From Apteryx mantelli (taxonomy: Eukaryota; Chordata; Aves; Apterygiformes; Apterygidae), in NCBI RefSeq assembly GCF_036417845.1, contig NC_089982.1, positions 49,625,684 through 49,689,683 on the forward strand: DNA of 64,000 bases. The letters are read 5' to 3'. The position numbers and the translations under genes were made by a program. The notes beneath the pieces were generated by a model. It was not told the origin of the DNA, did no database searches, and saw only the letters and a program-made list of their open reading frames with translations. This document shows positions 1-12,425 of the stretch, piece after piece; within the stretch, counting starts at the first letter, position 1, and each line of letters starts with the position of its first letter.

Positions 1-3000
1 CATTGCAGAATAGGATCCATAATCATTTTTTAAATGCATAATCATAATGTGCTTACACTATGTATTTTCACAGGTTAAGATAGCCTTTCTTGCCATCTGA
101 GGACAGACAGCCACAGGCTCCAATAGGTAGCCAGGTTTTTAGCTTCCTGTCATTGAGCCCAGTCCTCTGCTATCATGAGCATCCATGTCACATTATCCCT
201 TTCATAAGGATGGAAAGCTTGTCACAGATCCCCAATTCTGAGGTCAGTTCTGCTCCAGCACCATCATAGATTAGAACAGCCAGGGGCAGAAGTGCTCTAA
301 TTTGTACCTCCTTATCCCGACTCCAAAGAGGTTAGCCAGTGCAGCACACTGTGGCCACCCACTGTGGATCCACTTCAAGCAACCTGACACACTGTACTAT
401 GAGTATTGAGATTTGTCTCATAAAAAGACAACTTCCTTTTTGCTCTTACTACTTACCCAATTTTGCCATAAAAGGAAAATTGTAATTCTAGTGGAGGGAA
501 GTGAAGATACTCTCTGAAAATACTTGTGTTACCATTATTAACATATATCACAAGCAAACATAAAATGGATAGATCTCCCCATCAGTTGAGAATGTGTAAC
601 CATCATCTGCACTTTGTTTGGAGGAAGTCAGCTGGTTTTGCTGCATAATTATGCATGTTCCACATAATATGGAAACCATTAATTTCTTCTTTCATCATTT
701 TTAAATACTAGATATATTTGAGTATATATATAAAATATGAAATTGAACTTATGGAAATATTTATGCAGACAGAATTAGAACTCTCTATATACTGCCAGCC
801 CACTTCCTCTGCTACTGAAGACCTCACTCTTCACTGCTTTTGGTCATCTAAACATGTAATGTGAACAGAGTGTACACCATGGAAGAATTTGACATACATG
901 ATTTGGTAAAAAGCACCCTGTTTCCATTTGCTTAGTGCAAAGTTGAATGATTAAGGAATGTCAAAGACAGTGGAGAACTACACTTCATGTTTCCCAACAT
1001 TCCTGCTGGGAATTTCTGAGCAAGCACTGTGGAAACTCACTATAATAAGCCAATGTATGAACTGTATAAACCTGTGAAACAGCAATGCCAAACTGGAAGG
1101 GGTTTCTTGCCATTAGTATATACTCCCTAAGTAGAATTTAGCATTTTTATGTCCGAGAGACTTTTTAAAAACGGCTATTTGAAAATTTCTCAAGATTGAT
1201 GTTCCTGAAAAAGTTGAGATGGTTGAAAAAAGTGTACATGAGACAGTAACAAAATAATTATTTTATGCAGATATTCATGTACATATAACCACTATATAAT
1301 ATAAACCACCACTACATAATATTAAAAAAAAAAGTCATTGTGCATTTTATGGGAGTCAAGAACAGAAGCAACTTTCTAGACTGAAAGGCTATTCTGAGGC
1401 TATAAATATCCTTTTAGATATCTTAAACTTTTAAAATTCTAGCTCTTCATTTTTTTCTTTATCTTTGTTGTTTTCCACAGAACATTTAAGATGAAAAAAG
1501 TTTTCATGGTGAAATACAAACTCCAAACTATTAAAAGAGGTATATTGCTTGCCAAAGCAAATTCGATAGAACTGTATGAAGTATTGTATTGCTATATTAT
1601 TACATAATACATTACATATATAATTTATTAATATGCTATACCAGTTAGCTACTTTTTTTGTACTTTAAGATTCTAGAATTTAAGTAGTACAAGCTAAGAA
1701 TTTATAAGATATTTTAGCTGTTTTCAATCTGTTTTTAAAATATAGTTAATAGAAGCACGTATCTGTAAAGGATATTTGCAGAGATATCTTCTCCATAAAA
1801 GTTAAGGAATGCTTTTTTTTTTTTTGCAAAATACATAAAATGACTAAAGGCACTAAAAGAATAAACACTATTGAGGGTGCCAAAAAATGTGCTTTTAATA
1901 TACCAAATTAAAAACAGTGAGAACTAGAATCATTGAAAAGCTATTTTCTTGTTGTTAAGATCAGAAATCAAAGTGGGAACATAAGTTTATTAAATTATAC
2001 CAATATAATCAAGTAAAAAAAAAAAGTCAGTTAATGCTCTATTTTTCATTCTTTCCTTTAAATTGTTTAATATCATTTAAAATAAATCATTTCATACTGA
2101 GCCATTCCTAAGTGTAATTGCACTGAAACATTAAGAAAACAGAAGAAGTTGTATCTTCATAATACAGAATTCTTCTCTTCAAAGTTTTTTTGCCAGATAT
2201 TATAAAGTACCCAGCTGTCATCTTGTAAACCCACATTATCTGACTTATTATTCTAATAATCCTTTGGCAACTAGCATCAACATTTTCAGGTTTAGCTTTG
2301 CGTTAGTTATTAGAAGGAGACTTTCAGGAAGACATAACTGAATGCAAATTATCACTAGAATATAATGAAAAATGGGAAGAGGATGAGAAAGAATATGAAA
2401 ATTCTAAATATTTTCCTTAAATTGTTACACAACATGTTTTTTTATCAGACAATGTAAATGTTTAACAATATTGTATAATAGCACTCTACAAAATGATCGC
2501 AGCAATAACAGAATCAGAGATTAATGTTTTGGATGTGTGAAACCCTTAAGAAAGCTGATAAATAGAAAAAGAGAAAACAGTCATTGCAAATTAAAAACAC
2601 AAGACAAACTTGAACAAGATTCAAAGGTCAGCCTACAGCATATTTTAAAGAAGCTCTTTATCACATTCCCCATCCCACACAAAGAGAATTGACTTATAGG
2701 TTCTTTTTGTAATGCTTCACACATTTCTGAATCCTAGTGGAATGTCATAGCCTGGTTATGCTTTTATAAGCAAGGCAAGTAATAGCAATAGCAACAAAGA
2801 ATAAGGGAGACATGTTGTAACCAAAAACTAAGCCCTAATATAGTGTTTACCATGGCCCAGAACAGGCAAATAATTCAGATAGGAAAAAAATATTAAGCCT
2901 GCTTATGACAAAGTACTTGGGTATTTATATTACCTTTTATCTTCCATCTCACCTTTTTCACAATGTTAGTGACATCCATATAGCGCTTGCTGTGTTTTCA

Positions 3001-6000
3001 GCTAATTGTTGATTGCATAGTAACATTATATGATGCCAAGAAGATACTTCCTTCATGAAATAATAATACCACTGTTCATTTTGAATGAACTGAAAGTGGT
3101 TGCCTTGATCTGCTCTATTTCTGTTTTCTGCGGTCAGAAATATCTCTGCCTTTCAAGACACAGTACGTCCTTTCACTATGCCTGCCCCAATCCAACCAAA
3201 ACTACATTTGGAACAACTGCTTTCCTCCTCTGCAGCTATCATTCAGTAATGTAGTTGAAGCCTGTAGAACTAAATAGGTATTTAAGTGCCCAGACAGCAT
3301 AAGTACTCTTCTCTCCCTCCAGTAATGTTTTGGGGTATTTATCTGCTCTCCCCATTTGGTCAGATGTCCTGCCACATGACTCACCAGCACGGGAGCACTC
3401 AGCAGAGTGAAAGTCAGCTGCAGCTGAGTATTTCATTATATTCTGGTAGGCCACAGTCCAACCCTGTTAGGGACCATACAGCCCTACTGATTAGAAGTCT
3501 TTTCCCCATGCTCATCAAATAATATTTGTTTTCAAAATACTTTTTAAAAAAATTGAAATTAGCAAAAAAGAATTGCTTTTTCTCCTGAGTGTCCTTTCAT
3601 AGGACTTTTGCACATAGATAGCATCCTAATAAACCATACTTTGAAAGTAGGGAAGAGATTGGTGCTTCGTAAAAAGGGAATTCTGCATGTTTAAGTCTAC
3701 ATAGATGTGCTAACACCAAGTGGTCTGGCATATCCCCTGGTATTCAAGGTTATTTGAGATAGCAAGTATTTTAGTCAGCTGAATAATAATCCTAGCAATG
3801 TAGACACAACTGACAAACCCTCATCCTTACTGTCCTTTTATTGCTATGAAATCTGAAAGTAGCTTTTGTTTAAACATCATATTCCTAAACCAAGAGCAGA
3901 GATGTGCCCCTCCATCTCTTGCTGCGCAGTATACTCTTTGCAGTGAGATGATGAACTTCCCAACAGCAGTTGTGCTGCATAAGATATATCTGTGGAGAGA
4001 AAAACACACCTTGAGGTTCCAACATTCCATCTGCTTGAAGGATTCTCATAAATAATGCAGTGTTTTTGGAAAGGACAATTTAAATAGCTTGTCTTAAGTT
4101 TCCTTGATATTGGATGTAATTCTGCTCTATGCTTCTTGATCATCACAATGAGCACTTCATTTTTTTCACTTTACATCTTATGTCTCAAGATGCATGCATC
4201 AGGGTCTCCTTTTTTTGCTGTCCAGAAGGGTCACTGCTGAAGGACAGAAGCCTTTCAGAGTGAAGGGGAAAAGTATATAATTTTAATTTTAGGTATAGGT
4301 TCAATTTCTCAACAGTGACTGTGTCCTTTTAATATGAGTTATACACGCCCATCAAAGAAAATGGGTACTTAAATATGTTTTGATTGGCTGACTGTCTTTA
4401 AATAATTTATATATGACTGTAATCACAATGTTTCTTGTCTGATGAGCTTATATGCTTGATTCAATGATGGGGAAAAAAACAATATGCTAAGTTGTTGACA
4501 GTAACTCCTGGGGAAAATATTCTATACAAAAGTATTCCTACTGTAAGTATTGGAAATCTTGAAATGTTACAAAAATTGAAATTATAAAACCACTGAAGGA
4601 AACTATTGCATGTAATCACCATAGTCTTTTTCTCACAGCTTGACTCTATGACAGTTTGATGGGTTTATTGCAGTTGGCATGGATTACTTTGGCTAAACTA
4701 AATGGCAGCTATCTCACATGCCCTTGATTGTGCTCAGTTTAATCAGAGGCTTTTGAAGTGATGGCTTTTGTGAAGGGGGTGAAATAATATCTGTTTTTGA
4801 AGAATGATGCATTTAAAAAACTGATAAGTCATTTTAAAATAAAGGTATTGCAACAAGACCTGTATTGCCTCAATGAAATCCTACTGGGAACTATCTACTT
4901 TTCAGTAATATAGGGACAAAGATTAGGTTAGTTCTTTGTTATGACAATACAAGTCTTTGTTTTTAGAAAGTGCCTGTGTTGCTAAAAATGACCATCTTGG
5001 TCTAACCAAATTGATTCTTAATCAGATCTGGAAATCTTTAGCACAAAATTCTTTTATATTTCTATCTAATTCTATAATTGCTTAGATGACAGTTACATAG
5101 AGACTGGGCCTATATTTAACAACTCATAAATGATACAGGCAGAATCCATTTAATAAAAATAGTTTACTTGTAGAGACCAACCCAAAACCTAGCCTGTGGC
5201 CTTCTATGCCTTTTCTTTCATATGCTAAAATTAAATTATGATCAGCAGCTATGCCATTTTCCAAATCCCAAAGTGACCCTCTGAAAACAATAGATGGAAC
5301 ACAGGCAGTAAATATCCTTTGATAGTTACAATAGAAAGCATCTAAGAAAAGAGGGGGTTCTTCTCAGTTAGTTCTTGTGCATTAAATGTATTCACCATCC
5401 TTTTTCATTGCTTGGTGGGTGACACAAAACTCCCTTACAAAACAGGAGCAATATGATTAGCCATCATTTAGATTAATTCCTCTCCATAAATCTACCAGCC
5501 TGAGCTGCTAATATTTTCATGTAATACACTTAGCATCTGAAGGTTTGCGTTATCCAAGGTAAATCATAATGGAAGATTTGTATTATATGGTGTTCTTTCT
5601 GTTGTTACAAAATTCCATAATGTGTTAAATGTTTAGTCTAGGCAAGTTTAAATGTCTCAGGAGATGTGACCTAATCTCACTGGAAAAGACTCCTCTCCCC
5701 TCAGTGTTATGTGATATGTTATTCTCCAATCAGCCTGCATGATTCTTAGAGGTAGGATGAGGCACTACTGGCCACCAAAGCAATGGTCACAGAACATTAT
5801 TAAGACAGCCTTCCTTTCATTTGTCCTATAGGATTTAGACAATTCCATCTCATAGCCATTTGTTGGCATCTCCTCTAAAACGCCTTCAGCTGGAACATGT
5901 GAACATTCATAAATTTTATGCAGGGAATAATATGCAATTGAATCATCATGAGAAGAGCCTCAATTCTTTTTCCTACACCTCCCTTCTTCCTGAAGTCCAT

Positions 6001-9000
6001 AAAGTATTATGGCCTCTGCTACATACAGCCTATTTCATATTCTCCACTTGTATTCTTTCGCCCTGCACTAAGGGTGGAAGAAATCACAGCCTTGCTTGCT
6101 CTTTCTTCAGCCACTCCTTAGCCCGCAGAGAGATGTCAAGGTTGTAGTGTCTTCTCTTCTTTTTCTTATATATCTTATCTGTGAGAATATTTGCGGAAGA
6201 TGTGTGTCATGGAAGACTGGACTGACACTCCTGTGGGTGGCTGCATTAGTGTAAGCTGCAATTGGCCTTTAGTTAAAATTTAAATGTACAATTTTATGGA
6301 ATGTGCAATTAGATTTTGATCTTTTCAGTCCTTTAATATTTTTTCCTTTTCCAAATTCCCTCTAATTTGCAAAAAACTTAACCTACAACTGACCTAATCT
6401 CTTTAGTCATATCATTAAAATAGTTCAAAATCTCTGAAGAAAAGTCAAAATGCAGTGTCCATTTTACTATTGTTGAACAGTTCAAGAGCTCAACTATGAT
6501 TCCATCTCCTCTGGTACTGAAGAGAATTGGTAACACTCTCTCTGACTACAGGTCAGATCAAAGTGAATTTTTTCTAATTACTGCTCAGTATTAGAGCTGA
6601 CAATGGTGAAAATTAAGCTGTACAATCAGGATCAGACAGAAAAAGAACACAGAATAGTGAGCAGCTGTCAATGTATTTCTTGGTTACAGCATCCATTTTA
6701 TTAAAGGCAGTGGAGAAACCAAGGAAGGTGTTTAAGGGTTCAAAAATGGGAATTACTTTCCTGATCCCTCCCACCAAGAGATTTGGCCTGTTTTACCTTC
6801 CCTTTCTACTTAGAAAAGTAGCCTAATTTTTTTTTTCAGGTTCCACTGAATCTTCTCTAAACCAACTGAGACCACTGATGGGCTCCATGCAATGATTTTC
6901 TCATGTTTGAAATGAAAGTAGAAAGATTATTCTCTACTGTGTAGGATGGAGACCATCATCACAACTCTCTTTGTCTCAGTTGAGGCTTTGCTTTAAAGAT
7001 GTGCTTTCATGTATAATCAAGTGAACTGGAATCCCTCCAGGAGGAGAATTCAGCCCCAACCTACTTAAGTGCAGGGTTTAAATCCTCAGTGGAATTTGTA
7101 ATGCTGTGACAGTAGCAAAACTGAACCAGAAACAGAAGTGTCACATACTGTGATATCAGCAGATACCTTCCTTTTTACAGGAAAAATATCAAATTCAATT
7201 CATTAAGACAAATGACATATTTAATTCTTCTGGAAACCGTAGTAACATAGTAAGATATGTAAATATTCAAGTAAAAGTTATAGTAAGGGTTGTGTCCAGA
7301 TTCCCAGCATGAGTTCCGTTTGCATCAGATATATTTCATGTGGTTGTTTTCTTTCAAACTTCTGTTCCTACAGTGAGGGCTTAGGGGTTTGGGTTTAAAA
7401 ACAAACCCTGAGATTCCTTTGTCATTAAATGACATCAGGAGCAAAGGTCCTAGGCACAAGCCTTTAGTATCTCTGGCTTAAAGTAGTTATATTTCCCTGG
7501 TGTGTGGGATAGTCTCAGCTTAGATTTTGAGAACTCTCACTGTTATCTGTCAGAGGAACAGGATAATAGAAAAGAGAAATGTAAACAAAAGGTAGAGTAA
7601 GTTTAATGGATGAAGAAGAAATACATGCAGGTTTGTATAATATCTCTTTTACAGAGTGGAATGAAAGCATCTTAGTATATGTTTGAATTTTGTCAGGAGT
7701 GAAGAAGGCACAGATTACTAGGATAATAAATAATTTTTTTTTTTTTTACTTATTTACTGTTGAATCCTGGATGGTAAAGATTGACTGCTTTTACAACATT
7801 ATTTTTGATAGTGCATTTTCTAATGTTTCTTGTCAACTTATTTGAAATCTTCCAGTCTTAGGGATCATCATTATCTTCAGCAGACTGTTACACATTGTAG
7901 TACATCTCAGTGTAGGAGGCATACTTACTTTATGTTCAGCCTGTTGAATGATTAGGCCATTACCATTTGTGTAACTAGAACAGTGATTTTTATTTTACTG
8001 ATCTCCTGATTTTAGTGCTTTATACCATTCCTTGATTCACCGCTTTGCTTAATTAATGATTTTTATCAGGTGTGAACTGCAGGCCTGTTACTTTACCCTA
8101 GAACTCCAAAGTTATTCACTCAAAAGGAAATTATTGCAAAGGGAAATTTCATCCAGAATTGTGGTATTTGTACAGTTTTTCTGGTATATATATGTCTATA
8201 TGAAAACATGAATTCAATCTTCATTCTTTATAAGCTTAGCAACATATTTTGGATGGTACATAAACACTGAAAAATTCCAGCAGATCACATCCTCCAATCT
8301 GCCCAAAATGTTGCTTCTGTCAGTAGTTTCTCTTGCTCTTCCCTTTCTATCACCTTTCTCCTTGGTATGCTTTACTAGTTTCTTCTCTGTTTATATTTAT
8401 ATTTAGTCCTTTGACTTTGGAGTTCAGTCAACCCCAGTTATTTGTGAACAGTTTATTTGGGTGGCAGATTGACGGTATCATTGACACAAAGTTGTTTCCT
8501 TGTACAGCTGGTGCTGGCTAAACAGAACTTAAGTGCAGGTACAGCATCGCGGGGCCATAAATGCATTGCCCCCAAGACCAGCACAGGCGCCTCTGGGTTC
8601 TGAGAGCATGGTACAGAGACTTCCAACTACTGCAGGAATAATACTGCTCAGGTCTTGCCAAGCTCATAAAACCCAGGACCATGCTGTTTTTCCTGGACCT
8701 TGGCTGGCTGCAATACCGTTTTTGTTTGTCTTCTGTCTGTCATTCCCATTGTTTTCTAAATTTTTGTACTATTTAGGTATTTCAGTCCTCATTACTGAAA
8801 TATGCTTTCCTCTCTCCTCTAATTATTTGCTGCTCTTTTTCTTATGCATTTTCTTTACATCTGAGCTTTACATCCACCCATGTTCATCTTGCATTTTTAT
8901 TCCGTCAAGGTTTCTCCTATAAATCTTTCTCTTTTTTACTTTTTTGGGATGGTCTCACCAACATTTCCTCATATCAGATTTAAGCTCTTTAATGTGCTGT

Positions 9001-11065
9001 CTTTGTCTAATAAGATTGAAAGTGTTATGGTCAGGAAGATCTAGTCATTTATGTTTGTAAAACACGATCTGACTTCCAGAAATTTATGTGTAATAAAACA
9101 TATTCTATATCTATTGCCCTGTCTCTCCTGATAAAAAGGAGTGCTGTAAAGGTAAAACAAAAACCAGATCAGGCATTCTCTGTAGATTTATGGCTGCTTC
9201 TAAAACTTACAGCATGCTTAGAAAACTCTTTCTTCTTCTCCTGCATCACATTTTATTCTTCTTTGGGTTTTTTGGCTTTATTTGGAACCTAATGTAAAAT
9301 TGCATCCAGTGCAGACCAACATTTTCAAAATGAAATTGTGCCCCGCTACTTTCTGTGTGTACCCTTATTCAGCTTGGAAGTGCTTGCATTTCTATGACAT
9401 ACACTTTCTGCTTGTCTATGAGGATCCAAGTGGATTAAATTTACATATAAACATATGGGTTCTTGTCATACTGAATTGACTTTCCAGACTTTCCCTAATT
9501 TAGCCTTTGCTAATAACAGTGAATTAGCTCAATAGTTTCGTTGTGAGTAAAGTTCATTATTTTTATGTGATATAGTAACCTCAGATGTAAAGAATGTTTG
9601 GTGTGATGCAGCATTGTGATCATTCATTCTTCGTGAAATCCTAAAAGAAGCCGGTGTACAGACATAACACAAACCTTCCAACTGTATATCATCTGAATAC
9701 ATCATCTTTGCTAAGTTTCTTTGAATTTAGTTGCGTATAGTTTAATGACCTTTCATTGACTTCATTGGTGGAAATATATATAGTTGTTCATTGCTTAATT
9801 TCACACATTTGGACTTCAGCAAAATCCTGACTATCACAATGGTTACAGCAGTTATGGTAATAATGTGGCTCCAGTGTAGCAGTGAAAGGCTCCTGACCAA
9901 AGTCAGCTACTTCTGAAAACCAAAGCAATCCATTCCAGGTTGCTTGTAAAAAGCTTAAAGATGTTGTTTTGATACATGTTCTGCATATTTTATAACCAGC
10001 TGAAATTGGCAAGTTTAATAATCCATCTCCAAGGTTAGATGTGATGTCTTGATTGTTGCCTTATTGTGTATTGTTTTTGTTCATTATCTGCAGCCATCAG
10101 TGTCACACCAGTGAAATAATAAAAGGAATAACAAGATCTGAATATATTCTATTTTAATGCTACAGTATAGTTAACTGCAAAAGCATGATCAAATGAGCAA
10201 ATTCGGGGTATCTGTACAGCACATAACGCTAGAAACAAGACAGATTGCCTCTGATTTGCCAGTCTGAAAATAGCTCAGCTTAGCAGGAACTGAGAGTTAT
10301 TATGTGATGATTATTGTTTAGTGAACTTGTTAATTCATTTCCTAATTGACAAGTTGTTATATCCACAAAAGCTAATGCCACAATTGGCGCTCTAGTTTGC
10401 ACTATTAGTAGAAACAGTGAGCACTGAGTGGGACATACAGACTATGCTGTTGTCTTACCATCACAAATAGTAGTTCGATGGCAGCAGTTATATACACTGG
10501 AGGGAAATTGGGGCAGCTTCTTTCTAATGTGAACAATGTAGGGCTCAGATTTTGATGGCTGTCCATTTGGTGCCTTTCACGGGAACGAAATAGGTTACAG
10601 AAGGAGAAAATCCCTATTAGAGGTATAACTTGTCATACATAATCACCATGTATTTTGATGTATGGAGGAAATATACTCAGAGTTCTCAAAAGGATGATAC
10701 TTTTCTCTATCAGTATGGTCTCCAGAGCTTTCCCAGTGGTCCAGAGTACTTCAGAGTATAAAGTGATGTAACACACACACATTTATTACTGTTACATATA
10801 TTAATATGGAAAATAATAGAAAAGGTTTATTCTTGTACTATTCTCTAAATATTCACTGCAGCTATAGCAGAACATCTTATATACTAAAATGTGATGCCAA
10901 TTTGGGGCATCTCTCCTTCATGGAGCAGAAAATTCTATCACTGTATCAGTTAGGCTTATATAGCACCATTATAGAGTGAATAATCAAAGCAGATACACAG
11001 GAGTGAGATTTTTCATATGTTAGCAATTCTTTTCATTGGTGGAGCCTGACAATTTTGATAAAAAA
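1..11065. other. AT-rich noncoding DNA, nothing recognised
   Basis: No convincing gene, RNA or classifiable repeat was found. Open frames here are short (at most about 130 codons), many start only at GTG or TTG, and none has a recognisable domain. The visible low-complexity sequence is homopolymer T runs (1813-1825 and 7734-7747) and scattered A runs. The composition fits avian intergenic or intronic DNA. Confidence 0.7.
7734..7747. repeat. Poly(T) run, 14 bp
   Basis: Uninterrupted run of 14 T. It could be an A-tail relic on the minus strand or simple slippage. No flanking retroposon was recognised. Confidence 0.8.
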
Positions 11066-11109
11066 CAGAGATAGAGAGATAGAGAGAAAGAGAGAGAGAG
11101 AGGAAAGAA
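11066..11109. repeat. GA/GATA-type simple repeat
   Basis: Purine-only on the plus strand apart from a few T. GATAGAGA units grade into an uninterrupted (GA)n stretch around 11090-11102. This is an ordinary interrupted microsatellite. Confidence 0.85.
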
Positions 11110-11973
11110 ACCTTTTCACATTTAAAATAGCCTCAGGATTTCTATCCCCACTAAACAACAAAATGAGTTCTATATTTAGATTTTTTCCTTAAGTTCTTTT
11201 CAACACTTTACTTGCCAGATTTGTTCCATTTTAAGATGTTCAGAGCTATCCTGAACTAGTAACTATTGAGGGCTTACATTCCACTAGCGGGAAAAAGCAA
11301 AATACTAATTAGAGATGACTAAATGGCAAAATTTGTTATTTAGCCACTGGTAGTGGGTATTTTCAGTGGGTCAAGAAATTGTACTAAAACATGCGTAGAG
11401 TATGAAGTAATGTCTATCCAACCTTACTGTTCCTTTTGGTGTTTACCTCTGATCCTAAGGATAATGAGCTGGAGATCCAAGTTTTCTGTTCCTTTGTCAT
11501 TGCAGATACTCTGTGTCACAGCGCAGGCTCTAGGAAGCATGCTCCTTCCATGGAATTGTTCCTTTCTGTCATGACTGAGCTGCTGAGTATGCAGACTTCT
11601 GCAGATGACTAAGGAAGCTGATGGATCAGATTTATTTTTGCTCACCCATCAGAAGTGAGTAGCTGATGATTTTTAAGTGTTGTTGATGAATGGAAGAATT
11701 CCCTTGCACTTCCTGTTAAGTCAGGCCATGGGCCTTGTTATGGAGATTTTCATTTGCAATTTTAGGAAAAAATATTTCCTTCATTTTGTGTAATAGAGTT
11801 GGCCTTAATGATACATCTATTGATTAGCAGTTGTGAGGTTTGTGGAGAGGCAATGACTTGGAAAATCTAGATTATCTCTAGCTTAATCTGTGTCATTTAT
11901 ATTTTAAGTAAGCCATAATCAGATAAGGATATTCAAAAAGATCTTGTGCGCCAGGGTTCCTAAGTATCGAGGC

Positions 11974-11975
<2 letters not shown>
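11110..11975. other. Noncoding stretch, nothing recognised
   Basis: AT-rich sequence. Two overlapping 73-codon frames on opposite strands near 11.35-11.65 kb are most simply chance ORFs. No repeat family was recognised. Confidence 0.6.

Positions 11976-12006
<31 letters not shown>
11976..12006. repeat. (AC)n microsatellite
   Basis: Perfect AC dinucleotide repeat of about 15 units, bounded by GGCCT on the left and AATGTGG on the right. Its length makes it a likely polymorphic marker. Confidence 0.95.
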
Positions 12007-12008
<2 letters not shown>

Positions 12009-12107
12009 GTGGTGGTGGCTTTGACGCAGCTTCTGGGGTGCTCTCCTCTTCCCGATTAGAGCAGCTCAGCCACGCCTGCCTGGTTGTTGCTTCTCTTTTT
12101 CTTGCAG

Positions 12108-12425
12108 TGGGTGGTGAGAGAGGAAAAGGACTACGGTGGCCATGTCAGGTCACTGCTAACTCACTATTCTCCTCGAACTACTCTTCTCTACTTAGTGTGG
12201 ACGAGTAGAATTGCCCAGTGTAGCATGATTAATACCTTACAAGCCAGAATTACTCCAGTTCCTTCACGTCCAGTATCATCCCATGCAACCACCAAGCGTA
12301 TCATCCTGAATCCCCCATATCACTCCAGCACCTCAATTTCTAATTCCACTGCATCAACCCCCTCAAGCCCAGCATCATTCCATTTGCTTCCACTTTCCAA
12401 CTGCTATATTCCAGTCTCAGTGTAA
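12108..12425 (+). other. C/T-rich open stretch behind an acceptor-like tract
   Basis: A good 3' splice-site-like sequence (pyrimidine tract ending in TTGCAG at 12107) is followed by an open frame to a TAA at 12423-12425. The frame has no ATG near its left edge; a longer version would have to start at a TTG. From about 12240 on, the translation is rich in Ser, Thr and Pro because the DNA repeats CCAG/CATC/CTCC-like words. That looks more like degenerate low-complexity sequence than a folded domain. The acceptor plus open phase permits a real exon, but no matching donor or neighbouring exon was found. I do not recognise the product. Confidence 0.15.

Noticed and set aside
8533..8922. 129-codon plus-strand frame with hydrophobic stretches
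   Set aside because: Begins at a non-ATG codon; hydrophobicity follows from T-rich DNA; no domain or splice context.
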